Assembly (NCBI GenBank): GCA_040878115.1
Contig: JBBDMV010000126.1
Coordinates: forward strand, 1-64,000
Direction: 5' to 3'
DNA: 64,000 bases
Source of the DNA: JBBDMU01 sp040878115
Lineage (GTDB): Bacteria > Bacteroidota > Rhodothermia > Balneolales > Natronogracilivirgulaceae
Positions 42,949-50,487 of this stretch are shown in pieces. Every line of letters starts with the position of its first letter. The stretch's first letter is position 1. The position numbers and the translations under genes were made by a program. The notes beneath the pieces were generated by a model. That model was given only the letters and a program-made list of their open reading frames with translations. It was not told where the DNA came from and ran no database searches.

Positions 42949-43761
42949 ATGGAAAAAATTAACATACCCGAATATGAGATCACCGTACTGGATGATATTA
43001 CCTGGGGCATATACGGGCTCAGAGTTCTTATAGTCAATCTATACATCATCCATAAACCTGATGATACCTGGGTCCTGGTCGATACCGGGCTCCCCTATTC
43101 TGCCAAACGAATTAAAAAATGGGCCGAACAGAAAATGGGCAAGGGCTCGAGGCCAGAATCGATCATCCTTACCCATGGACATTTCGATCATGTGGGAGCA
43201 GTGGAAGAACTTATTGAAGAATGGGATGTACCGGTGTATGCACATCCACTGGAAATACACTTTCTTACCGGTCAGGCTAAATATCCTCCACCCGACCCGA
43301 CTGTTGGTGGCGGACTCATGTCATTGTTATCAGCATTATACCCGCACGGACCGATAGATTTGGGTGATTCAATCCAGGAATTACCTTTAGACGGCACAAT
43401 CCCAGACCTGCCTACATGGAATTGGATCGGTACACCGGGTCACTCTAAAGGTCATATTTCCCTTTTCCGTAAAGATGGAAGAACACTTATAGCCGGTGAT
43501 GCAATCAGTACTGTGAAACCCGAATCCTTTGTTAATGTCGCCACCCAAAAACCTGAACTGCACGGCCCTCCTGCTTATTTCACTCCCGATTGGGATATGG
43601 CCCAACGCTCCGTTGAATGGCTGGCCAACCTAAAACCAATAGTGATTGCACCAGGACACGGCCCGCCCATGGTTGGTGCTGATGTTTCTAATACACTGGA
43701 TGAATTCGCAAATAAATTTGAAGAAGTAGCCAAACCCGGAAAAGGACGTTATGTTGAATAA
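42949..43761 (+). CDS. Metallo-beta-lactamase-fold hydrolase
   Basis: MBL-fold protein of 270 residues. The zinc motif is HGHFDH (H76, H78, D80, H81); further ligands lie in GTPGHSKGHIS, AGDAIS and APGHGPPM. It has no export signal and lacks lactamase-specific features, so it is likely a general hydrolase (glyoxalase II-, lactonase- or thioesterase-like); substrate not determinable. It ends at the border of the degraded integron-like island. Confidence 0.88.
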   Translation: MEKINIPEYEITVLDDITWGIYGLRVLIVNLYIIHKPDDTWVLVDTGLPYSAKRIKKWAEQKMGKGSRPESIILTHGHFDHVGAVEELIEEWDVPVYAHPLEIHFLTGQAKYPPPDPTVGGGLMSLLSALYPHGPIDLGDSIQELPLDGTIPDLPTWNWIGTPGHSKGHISLFRKDGRTLIAGDAISTVKPESFVNVATQKPELHGPPAYFTPDWDMAQRSVEWLANLKPIVIAPGHGPPMVGADVSNTLDEFANKFEEVAKPGKGRYVE

Positions 43762-43813
43762 TTGATCATTATTCAACAGCCAACTCAGGCAAAAAAACAA
43801 ATCTTTTTGCCTG
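43753..43813 (+). terminator. Inverted repeat and terminator after the metallo-hydrolase
   Basis: A perfect inverted repeat GTTGAATAAT / ATTATTCAAC (43753-43762 and 43768-43777) spans the stop codon. A second hairpin, CAGGCAAAAA / TTTTTGCCTG (43786-43795 and 43804-43813), provides a short T-run and likely ends transcription from either side. Confidence 0.65.
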
Positions 43814-43888
43814 AAAATTCGATTGCCTATCGACAATGGAGCCATATATATGTTAAACGCCCACCAACATGATCTCAAACGCATCATC

Positions 43889-44614
43889 TCAGGCCAATTT
43901 GTAAAGAATTGGAATCGCCGCAACATTGTTCGCATTGAAATTGGTTAGCACGTATGAGCGAAACGATCGTTTAAATAGGAGCGATGGAAGGATATTCCTG
44001 AGGTGGTCCCAACGGCAATGATTAATGATATTGTACTCTGAATCCTGGGTATGATTGGGAAGGAGTACCGTCGAGTTATCAAGTCCGCTCTCTTGCTGAA
44101 ACCACCCTGCGGTGTACTCCCATACCGCCAGGTTTTGGTCCGTGTCATCCGCAAAAAAATAGTTGAACAAAAACACGCCGTCCCGTTTGTGGTCCACCGA
44201 ACCAATCCGCTTCACATTGCTGGCCGTGATAACACGCAAGTAGTGCGCCGCTTCGCGCACGCGTTCTTCGATCTTAAAGAAGATATCGCTTTGTCGCAGT
44301 CTTTCGGCGTCCTCCACTGTATTCGTTTCGATCAGAATGACCACATCAAACTTGGCAACATGGACTTTTCCAGGGCGCCGCTTTAAAAACTCGCCCCGGC
44401 CAGGGGGGATCAGGATGGCTCGGAACGTAACAGCGCTCTTGACATCGCTCCGTCGCTCCAATTCGGAGCATTGCCGCTTACACTCCTTTAGGAGATCTCG
44501 TTTTGTGCTGCTCGCAGGCAGGAAAGGAAGCCGACTGTCTACTTCTGCCATGAGATGCACGTACCCGGAGCTGACGGGCTCCACAAGCCTCACTTTTTCA
44601 AACGACGAATTCAT
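43889..44614 (-). CDS. Hypothetical protein, probable integron cassette gene
   Basis: Unrecognised protein of 241 residues starting MNSSFEKVRLVEPVSSGYVH, mixed alpha/beta, with GKVHVAKFDVVILIETN, DGVFLFNYFFADD and LAVWEYTAGWFQQESGL. Relatives of this type are seen as orphan genes. The start is fixed by a strong Shine-Dalgarno (GGAGGG, 7 nt before ATG), which is rare in this window. An upstream ATG at 44707 would place the start inside the attC-like site. The coding sequence is visibly richer in GC and CGC/GCG words than neighbours. These signs point to horizontal arrival, probably as a gene cassette. Confidence 0.7.
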   Translation of the reverse strand: MNSSFEKVRLVEPVSSGYVHLMAEVDSRLPFLPASSTKRDLLKECKRQCSELERRSDVKSAVTFRAILIPPGRGEFLKRRPGKVHVAKFDVVILIETNTVEDAERLRQSDIFFKIEERVREAAHYLRVITASNVKRIGSVDHKRDGVFLFNYFFADDTDQNLAVWEYTAGWFQQESGLDNSTVLLPNHTQDSEYNIINHCRWDHLRNILPSLLFKRSFRSYVLTNFNANNVAAIPILYKLA

Positions 44615-44685
44615 ATGTATACCCTCCAGCTTAGTTTCCACAGGTGTGTAGCCCGAACTTTGTGATGTTATTACATGCTTAGGGC

Positions 44686-44800
44686 GCCTAACGGCCCGAC
44701 CCCGCATCGTTGCGTTAATTTAAAACTTTAAGCTTTATTAACAAATCGGGAAACCCTCCACCTGCCGTGGCCGCTTCCGCGTTAATGCACCTTGTTAGCG
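44686..44800. mobile_element. attC-like recombination site (candidate)
   Basis: Bounded by GCCTAAC (44686-44692, matching RYYYAAC; on the minus strand GTTAGGC, matching GTTRRRY) and CTTGTTAGCG (44791-44800). The 115-nt spacing lies in the normal attC range. Minus-strand GTTAGGC sits upstream of the orphan gene start, where a cassette boundary is expected. Arm complementarity is poor, so it may be a decayed or hybrid site. Confidence 0.4.
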
Positions 44801-45041
44801 AAACCTTTTACTTGTTATAGGCTGATCGATTTTTTTTAAACTATTCAAGGGCCCATTTTTGAGCTGTACCATAATCAGATACAAGATTCATTCAAGAGTT
44901 ACTGGGACACAAACATATATCAACAACACAAATTTACACGCACGTGTCTTCTCGGACTTTGAAAGACGTGCAAAGCCCAATCGAAAACTTAAGTATGTAG
45001 AGTATTAGTCTGTTGTGGTATTAAGAGTGTGGTAAGCCCTA
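44801..45041. other. Gene-free stretch between the two attC-like sites
   Basis: No convincing gene. A minus-strand frame of about 23 codons (MVQLKNGPLNSLKK onward) ends with a TAA inside the CGCTAAC of the neighbouring attC-like site, as cassette ORFs often do, but it is too short to defend. An imperfect CACGTGTCTT/AAAGACGTGC hairpin lies at 44940-44971. Confidence 0.3.
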
Positions 45042-45123
45042 TAACGATCTATGGTTTGTGTGCCCGGCGAACCACTTTCAAGTAAGATAGAAACCAGGTC
45101 CGGTCAGCACGAAACCATTGTTA
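45042..45123. mobile_element. attC-like recombination site after the toxin-antitoxin cassette
   Basis: Ends are TAAC (45042-45045) and GTTA (45120-45123), 82 nt apart. The arms are imperfect inverted repeats: TAACGATCTATGGTTTGTGTG on the left matches the complement of CACGAAACCATTGTTA on the right over ATGGTTT(C)GTG, with an unpaired spacer. This is the palindromic organisation of an attC site. It begins 18 nt after the toxin stop codon, exactly where a cassette's attC should lie. Confidence 0.5.
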
Positions 45124-45140
45124 TGCAACCTGCAAATTTG

Positions 45141-45443
45141 CTACAGGCGTTTTTCCCAATAAGTTGGTTTGCGCTTCAGGTGCATAATAGCAAAAACCAT
45201 GATCCATTCATCCCTGTAAATTTTGTACACAATCGCATAAGGAAATCGTTTCAGAAAAATACGTTTTGTCTGATGCAGATAGGGATGACCAGCTTGGGGG
45301 AATTTTATTAGTTGCTGAACAGCATCTTCAAATTCTTGAATAAAATCGTGAGAAAGCACATGATCAAATTGTTTGTAATAATCAACAATATCGTAAAACT
45401 CAGCCTCTGCCGCATCATTAATTTCAAAGGCTATTTCGCTCAT
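45141..45443 (-). CDS. ParE/RelE-family toxin
   Basis: Toxin of 100 residues. The sequence AAEAEFYDIVDYYKQF, PQAGHPYLHQTKRIFLKRFP, YAIVYKIYRDEWIMVFAIMH and LKRKPTYWEKRL is the characteristic ParE/RelE fold with the C-terminal H-x-(R/K)-(R/K)-P-x-YW motif. It would attack gyrase (ParE) or ribosome-bound mRNA (RelE); which is open. Its start overlaps the antitoxin stop by one base. The module is a common kind of chromosomal-integron cassette. Confidence 0.88.
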   Translation of the reverse strand: MSEIAFEINDAAEAEFYDIVDYYKQFDHVLSHDFIQEFEDAVQQLIKFPQAGHPYLHQTKRIFLKRFPYAIVYKIYRDEWIMVFAIMHLKRKPTYWEKRL

Positions 45444-45667
45444 CAGTCAAGAAGTGCCTGAGCATTTCTTTTAACTTCACTCCAGGGCTTTGCAGAACTC
45501 TCACCTTGCTCATATCGGTCAATACGTTTCTTTAGTTCTTCAGTCCAGGCTTGTTCTGATTCAAATTCTTCCTCTGCGCGAAGACTATCGATCAGCATAT
45601 GTGCAAGTTCTGCTCGTTCTTGACTCGAAAGTTCAAGCGCCTGCTTTCTTATTTTTTCGTTGATCAT
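45443..45667 (-). CDS. Addiction-module antitoxin
   Basis: Antitoxin of 74 residues: MINEKIRKQALELSSQERAE, LAHMLIDSLRAEEEFESEQA, WTEELKKRIDRYEQGES. This is the addiction-module protein family (short helical antitoxins with the LSxxERAELAxxLLDSL motif and a WxxEIxRR-like segment) that pairs with ParE/RelE toxins. It lies directly before the toxin with a one-base overlap, so they are co-transcribed and translationally coupled. Confidence 0.88.
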   Translation of the reverse strand: MINEKIRKQALELSSQERAELAHMLIDSLRAEEEFESEQAWTEELKKRIDRYEQGESSAKPWSEVKRNAQALLD

Positions 45668-45797
45668 AGTTGTTTCCTTGTGTTAAATACAACAGTAGTA
45701 TGGTAATAAACTCGGAAAAAAGAAAATAATTTTATCAGAGGGTTAGGTTGCATAACCCCCATTATTATAACAACTATTCCCAATAAACCCTAACCCT

Positions 45798-45961
45798 TTT
45801 TAAATTTATACACTGCATTCCAACCATTTACAGCCAATAACCCACCATCTTAGCCCAATAATACGCCTAATAATCACTTCACATAAATTTTTTATTGGGC
45901 TTACCGTAAGGCTTACATTCTGGGATATCTGTATATAAACCACAATAAATAAGATGTGCAT
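45798..45961. mobile_element. Possible attI region with 10-bp inverted repeat
   Basis: AGCCCAATAA (45852-45861) and TTATTGGGCT (45892-45901) are perfect arms. The segment lies between the first cassette and the integrase remnant, where attI and the integrase promoter sit in an integron. No attI consensus can be confirmed by eye. Confidence 0.3.
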
Positions 45962-46148
45962 ATGGCAAAGTATAAGCTCTTGCAAGAGATAGGCAAGAGA
46001 TCAGGCACCTGAGGTACAGCTACCGCACGAAGCAATCCTATACATCATGGATTGTTCGCATGGCCCATTTTAACAAACTGAAGCATCCAAGGAGATCACA
46101 CCAGACGAAATCGTGACTTATCTGAACTATCTGGCCTTGGCCGTCGGC
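45962..46148 (+). pseudogene. Integron-type tyrosine recombinase, N-terminal remnant
   Basis: After ATG 45962 the frame reads MAKYKLLQEIGKRSGT and stops at 46010. Two single-base shifts (near 46006 and 46052-46095) restore LRYSYRTKQSYTSWIVRMAH, FNKLKHP and KEITPDEIVTYLNYLALAVG. This is the N-terminal core-binding (SAM-like) domain of IntI/XerC integrases, whose signature is HYSxRTExxYxxWIxxFIxFHxxxHP followed by xxEVxxFLxxLA. The catalytic domain is missing completely. It points right, away from the cassettes on its left, as intI does in integrons. Confidence 0.75.
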
Positions 46149-46402
46149 TTTATGCACGGTGTAATTTTTGCTAAGCTACTACCACCTATCACCTCCCCTC
46201 TACATACTGGAATCCATACTCATTGTAAGTCATTATAAAACAATTTTAAAAGCCTAAGTATACCTTATTTTGCCAAAACCTCCATTTTCCAATCCCCAGG
46301 AGCTGTCCACTGCTCCATTCATCAGCAAATAACACCGCCCTTCTGTAAGCCTGCTTCCCGCCCTTTTACGGCCTGAAATTGCGCTGGTTATTGCCTGGGT
46401 TT
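46149..46402. other. Intergenic stretch after the integrase remnant
   Basis: No gene, no clear repeat. It may contain further decayed integrase sequence that I cannot recognise. Confidence 0.35.
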
Positions 46403-46499
46403 AAGCTTGCCTAGCTCCATGGTTACTCCATGTTTTCTCCATGGTAGCTCCATAAATTACATGGAGGAAATATGGAGCTACTATGGAGTAATTTTGGAG
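46403..46499. repeat. Self-complementary CTCCAT/ATGGAG repeat element, copy B (inverted)
   Basis: The second copy of the element at 15263-15360, in opposite orientation. It begins AAGCTT, contains CTCCATGGTTACTCCATG and TCCATGGTAGCTCCAT, then a mirrored ATGGAG series, and folds into a long hairpin. Identity to copy A is about 80% by eye, highest in the central ~40 nt. Confidence 0.8.
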
Positions 46500-46647
46500 A
46501 TTAATAAAGAGTGATCATAGCAGGGGTTTTATCAATGTGTCAGGGTTTTGCGCAATCTGTTATAAATCAAATTACTGCATTCACTATATGATTGTTATTT
46601 CTTTAAATAGATATAACAATGAGGTATATGGCAAGGATCGCCCTTGA

Positions 46648-46745
46648 ATCCGGCCTGTCGGACTGGCCCTGGGAAGGAAGTGGATGGGTAATGAGGCCGT
46701 GTAAGTCCTGGCACGGGGCTGGGTGGGGTAGTAAACCGGCCGGAT
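46648..46745. ncRNA. Candidate structured RNA element
   Basis: A GC-rich island in AT-rich surroundings. A perfect 8-bp closing helix pairs ATCCGGCC (46648-46655) with GGCCGGAT (46738-46745); inside, CCGTG and CACGG form a further hairpin near 46697-46716. No family (SRP, RNase P, 6S, tmRNA, group II intron) fits convincingly. No open reading frame of note covers it. Confidence 0.3.
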
Positions 46746-46869
46746 ATGGTCAGTAGCCCGATTTTCGGCAATGCAGCAGCATATGAACCGGGAAAGAACT
46801 ATGAATGGTGTTCAATGGTTGGAGGTGATCGTTCAACCTCATCCGGGGTTATGGTTGGATGGTTAATCT

Positions 46870-46925
46870 GTCCCCGCACTGCGTACGGGGCTATTGATAA
46901 TTTAAGCCTTTCAGGCTTGGGTGCT
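46870..46925. repeat. REP-like palindromes before tmk
   Basis: Two short hairpins, CCCCG/CGGGG around 46873-46890 and AAGCCT-ttc-AGGCTT around 46903-46917, resemble the REP palindromes near bioA. No transposase accompanies them here. Confidence 0.45.
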
Positions 46926-46946
46926 TTCATATGCAGGTTTAAGCGC

Positions 46947-47555
46947 CTATGATTTGATCATCGGCCCAATATGGTCCCAAACTTCTTTTTCTATTTCTTC
47001 AATCGAGGCCAATGCGTCTATCGTTCTGAAGCGGGAGGCTTGGTTTGCCAGTTCATCAAAGCCTCTTATTACCCGCTGGTAAAATTCAATGCCGGACTGC
47101 TCCATACGGTCCTTGATAAAGTGGGTGCGTCTTTTTTCCGATTGGTCGAGGTCAATCTTCAGGTAAAATGTGATGTCAGGGACCAGCCCATGGGATGCTA
47201 TTTTGTTGAGTTCGTGGAGCTCGCTTACAGGCATGCTTTTTCTTCCGTACCCCTGGTAAGCAATGGTGGAATCATAAAAACGGTCCAGTATGATAATTTC
47301 ATCCTTTTCGAGTTTAGGCTTTACGACTTCGGAAATTAGTTGTGAGCGGGCAGATGAGAACAGCAGAGCCTCTGTTATCGGGTCGATTTCATTGTCCTGG
47401 TCTAAAAGGAGTTCGCGTATTTTTTCGGACAGGTTCGTTCCACCGGGTTCACGGAATACGGAAACGTTGAGTTTCTCCCTGATGAGCTTATCACGCAACC
47501 GTTCTATTTGTGTGGATTTGCCGCTGCCATCTATGCCTTCGAAAGTAATTAACAA
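46947..47555 (-). CDS. tmk: Thymidylate kinase
   Basis: Phosphorylates dTMP to dTDP. The P-loop is FEGIDGSGKST (residues 5-15); FREPGGTNLSEKIR contributes the dTMP-binding DR(Y/E)-like region and ILDRFYDSTIAYQGYGR the DRY motif. The 202-residue length is normal. It is the last gene of a minus-strand cluster with fau, bshC and the DUF151 gene, 146 nt after fau. Confidence 0.96.
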   Translation of the reverse strand: MLITFEGIDGSGKSTQIERLRDKLIREKLNVSVFREPGGTNLSEKIRELLLDQDNEIDPITEALLFSSARSQLISEVVKPKLEKDEIIILDRFYDSTIAYQGYGRKSMPVSELHELNKIASHGLVPDITFYLKIDLDQSEKRRTHFIKDRMEQSGIEFYQRVIRGFDELANQASRFRTIDALASIEEIEKEVWDHIGPMIKS

Positions 47556-47701
47556 GTCGTAATGGGGTTTAGTAATGGATTGCGGGAATTCGGCAGGGTT
47601 ACGACAAAGGCCATGTCGCTGAATGTGCCGGGCCCATAGCTATGAGCATGAATAAAGTTACTTATTTTAAAGTTATATAATCTGCCTGTATTTAGCCATG
47701 C

Positions 47702-48259
47702 TTAGGTATTCTTTTTGTAGATTTTGCTTTCCGTAACGATCCTGTCCAGTTTTACATCGTGAGGCTCGACCGGGAGCTTCTCTACCAGGCAGCAGTGGGG
47801 CATCAAACCTATTTTAATAGCGTTCACTCCTGCAAGGAATTGATCATAGAACCCTTTTCCGTAGCCTAGCCGGTTACATTCGGGATCTCCGCCTACCATG
47901 GGCACGATAACCAGGTCGAGTTGGCCGGGCTGTACCAGGCGTCCATCCCTGGGTTCAGGGATGCCCCAGGAATTGGGGATCAACTGATCTCGGCTTTCAA
48001 GCGCTACATGCTCAAGCCGGTTTGTACCCGCAACAACGCGGGGCACCACCAGGTTTTTACCTTGTGCTAACAGATCATCAATCAATAGAGTAGTAGAAAT
48101 CTCGTTATCCAGGGAGAGATAGCAGTGGATTGTTTTTGCGAGACGATATTCTTCCAGGCCTAATACTTTTTTAATGATTTTCTTACTAATTGCCGATATT
48201 TCAGAATTGGAAAGCTTTAAGCGCTTTTGTAGAAGAAGTTTTCTTAGATCGGCTTTCAT
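47702..48259 (-). CDS. 5-formyltetrahydrofolate cyclo-ligase
   Basis: Converts 5-formyl-THF to 5,10-methenyl-THF with ATP (YgfA/MTHFS family). Signatures: R-K at the N-terminus (MKADLRKLLLQKR), NEISTTLLIDDLL, LDLVIVPMVGGD and GYGKGFYDQFLAG, the active-site loop. The 185 residues match. It lies 19 nt after bshC. Confidence 0.93.
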   Translation of the reverse strand: MKADLRKLLLQKRLKLSNSEISAISKKIIKKVLGLEEYRLAKTIHCYLSLDNEISTTLLIDDLLAQGKNLVVPRVVAGTNRLEHVALESRDQLIPNSWGIPEPRDGRLVQPGQLDLVIVPMVGGDPECNRLGYGKGFYDQFLAGVNAIKIGLMPHCCLVEKLPVEPHDVKLDRIVTESKIYKKNT

Positions 48260-48278
48260 TCGGTAACCGGGTTCAGGC

Positions 48279-49886
48279 TTATAAGGAAATCAGTTTGTGC
48301 CGGTCGAATTGGGGATGGTCAAGATTTGTAAGTATATCATCCCAGATACCGGTGCCGTATTTATTCATAAAGTAAAGAATGGAAACTTCACGCTCTTGAA
48401 GCACTCCGTTGGGGAAAAGATGGTGCTGTATTTTGCGAATCCGATTTAACTGTATCTCTTCTTTTTGCTTGATCGACCGTTTCAGCTTTTGCTGAAGTTT
48501 GTCAATGGACTTCAGGTAGCTGACGGTTTCCTTACCCGCGCTTCCTTTTAGACTGACGTCATATTCAGCAATGTATTCGGTGTATTCTTCCGAGATGCTG
48601 TTTATTTCTTCTTTCCAATCTGCAAATAGCTCATCCACCTCGCCATGACCAAGTTTTTCGATATAGGCTTTTTCCAGGTCTTCAATCCTGCGGCCATACT
48701 CGTGAAACTCAAAAGGCAATTGATGAAGGATCCTATTGATCGACGATTCCACCAGCGTGGCACTCATTCTTGGGACTATGGCCGGCATTTTCATGCCAAA
48801 AATGGGGTAGACCGAACGCATTTGCCCATAATAAGCTATTTCTGCCGGTCCGCCAATATAAGCGATATTGGGCAGCAGATAATCCTGCAAGATCGGCCTT
48901 AAAAATACATTCGGTGAAAATTGTTGAGGCTGGTTCTTTGCTATTTCAACGAGCTCTTCGCTGCTCCATTGGTAGCCGGAGTCTGATTTCCAGCTTCCAT
49001 TGGTGTTATTGAGCCGGATTCGGCCTTGTTGCTCATCATGCAAGAACAAGGTCGTTCCCTGGATTTGGGCCTGGCGATGGAACTTTTGTTCCAAAAGCGA
49101 CGACTGTTGATTCAGAGCATCATGGATTATACCCGCTTTTTCAATGGCGGTTTGTATGGGTCTTTTCAGGCTCTGTTTGAAAGGACCATAATCACTCCCG
49201 GCCATGATCAATCCGTGTTTTGAAAACAGAGCAGACAATAAGCGTGCAAATCCATCTTTTAACCGCCCATCCCGATACGCATCATCAAGTAGTTCCCATA
49301 AATCAGCACTAAAATCCGTTTCAGGAAGGCTTGCTTTTACCTCATCCCGAAACTCCCGGAATGAATCACTAACATCTATGCGGCCTACGCTTTTACGGTT
49401 TTCTCTATCCGGTAGTTTAATGCTCTTTATGGTATCCCCTTGTGGGATCTTAATAGCTGAGGCTTCCTCATAATCATGGTCTTCATCAGCCAGCCAAAAT
49501 ACAGGGATAACCTTTTTGCCTGTAGCTTTACTTAAAAATTGAGCCTGTAAAATAGTGGTTATGGTTTTATAGACGGTAAAAAGAGGGCCTCCATAAACGG
49601 TCATTTGCTGACCTGTAGCCACGGTAAGGGTATCAGGATCGCGAAGAGATTCAAGGTTCTCCAATGCTGCGGAATGCAAACCGAACGGCTCATTGAAACT
49701 GATCAGGTTATTTACGAGCTGGTCACGGTTACCATGAAAAGTTTTACCTTTAACCAGTTCCTTTAACTGATCTTCACTAAAAGGATTGACTTCATAAAAT
49801 TCATGAAGCTTTTCAAAATGGGTGGTAAAGTCGCGGTAAAGGGTACTGAATGATAGATCACTAAAATTAATATCCTGAATTTCCAA
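48279..49886 (-). CDS. bshC: Bacillithiol biosynthesis cysteine-adding enzyme BshC
   Basis: Adds cysteine to glucosaminyl-malate in the last step of bacillithiol synthesis. The 535-residue length and the signatures ATGQQMTVYGGPLFTVYKT, VPVFWLADEDHDYEEA-like FWLADEDHDYEEA, FSPNVFLRPILQDYLLPNIAY and GGPAEIAYYGQ identify the family, which has a Rossmann core plus a C-terminal coiled coil (~430-500). Presence of BshC implies bacillithiol as the main thiol, as in many Bacteroidota. The nuclease gene upstream ends 4 nt before it. Confidence 0.96.
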   Translation of the reverse strand: MEIQDINFSDLSFSTLYRDFTTHFEKLHEFYEVNPFSEDQLKELVKGKTFHGNRDQLVNNLISFNEPFGLHSAALENLESLRDPDTLTVATGQQMTVYGGPLFTVYKTITTILQAQFLSKATGKKVIPVFWLADEDHDYEEASAIKIPQGDTIKSIKLPDRENRKSVGRIDVSDSFREFRDEVKASLPETDFSADLWELLDDAYRDGRLKDGFARLLSALFSKHGLIMAGSDYGPFKQSLKRPIQTAIEKAGIIHDALNQQSSLLEQKFHRQAQIQGTTLFLHDEQQGRIRLNNTNGSWKSDSGYQWSSEELVEIAKNQPQQFSPNVFLRPILQDYLLPNIAYIGGPAEIAYYGQMRSVYPIFGMKMPAIVPRMSATLVESSINRILHQLPFEFHEYGRRIEDLEKAYIEKLGHGEVDELFADWKEEINSISEEYTEYIAEYDVSLKGSAGKETVSYLKSIDKLQQKLKRSIKQKEEIQLNRIRKIQHHLFPNGVLQEREVSILYFMNKYGTGIWDDILTNLDHPQFDRHKLISL

Positions 49887-49890
49887 ATAA

Positions 49891-50487
49891 TTATTCCTTC
49901 ATTTTCCTAATTTCATCACGGATTCTCGCCGCGTTTTCATAATCTTCTTCAGCAACAGCCTTGGTAAGGCTTTTTTCCAGACGCCGGAGCTGGGCATCAC
50001 TGGCCGATTCCGGCCGTGCTGATTTTTCTTCCTCCTCTTCCTTCATTACAGAAGGTTCATCAATATCTTCAGGCTTGGGTTCGGAGATAATGCCGGCTTC
50101 ATCCAGGATCATTTTTGACACATAAATAGGCGCGTTAAAGCGGATAGCTAAAGCAATAGCATCACTTGGGCGAGCATCCTGATCGATGCTCTGGCCATCA
50201 TTGTCGTAACTTACCTTAGCGTAAAATGTACCTTCTTTAAGTTCATGAATAGTAATTTGTTTTACGAAGGTATTAAAACTTTGAATTACATTACGCAACA
50301 AATCGTGTGTCATAGGCCGGGGCGGCTTGATATGTTCAAGTTCGAGAGCAATAGCCTGTGCTTCAAATGTACCGATAATAATTGGCAGGCGTCGATTGCC
50401 TTCGGTCTCATTGAGAATAAGTGCGTAAGCACCTCCACTGCTGGGGCTCGTTGAAAGTCCCAGAATGTCCATGTGAATATTATCCAA
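49891..50487 (-). CDS. Bifunctional nuclease family protein with UVR motif
   Basis: A 198-residue protein: the DUF151 bifunctional-nuclease fold (1-~135; LPIIIGTFEAQAIALELEHI, RPMTHDLLRNVIQSF, DARPSDAIALAIRF) followed by an acidic linker and a UvrB/UvrC-type C-terminal motif (165-198; LEKSLTKAVAEEDYENAARI, RDEIRKM). It is probably a DNA/RNA-binding or nuclease factor; biological role not established. First gene of the cluster with bshC, fau and tmk. Confidence 0.9.
   Translation of the reverse strand: MDNIHMDILGLSTSPSSGGAYALILNETEGNRRLPIIIGTFEAQAIALELEHIKPPRPMTHDLLRNVIQSFNTFVKQITIHELKEGTFYAKVSYDNDGQSIDQDARPSDAIALAIRFNAPIYVSKMILDEAGIISEPKPEDIDEPSVMKEEEEEKSARPESASDAQLRRLEKSLTKAVAEEDYENAARIRDEIRKMKE

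Larger units (their letters stand above)
45120..45756. repeat. 12-bp perfect inverted repeats bounding the toxin-antitoxin module
   Basis: GTTATGCAACCT (45120-45131) and its exact complement AGGTTGCATAAC (45745-45756) enclose the toxin and antitoxin genes. GTTATGC resembles the crossover end of attC sites. The right arm lies within a further stem, AGGGTTAG (45739-45746) / CTAACCCT (45790-45797). Confidence 0.8.

Noticed and set aside
46648..46745. SRP RNA, RNase P RNA or group II intron
   Set aside because: None of their conserved sequence elements is present; only a helix-rich layout.
46746..46952. 68-codon plus-strand frame before tmk
   Set aside because: No motif, overlaps REP-like hairpins, and runs into the 3' end of tmk on the other strand.
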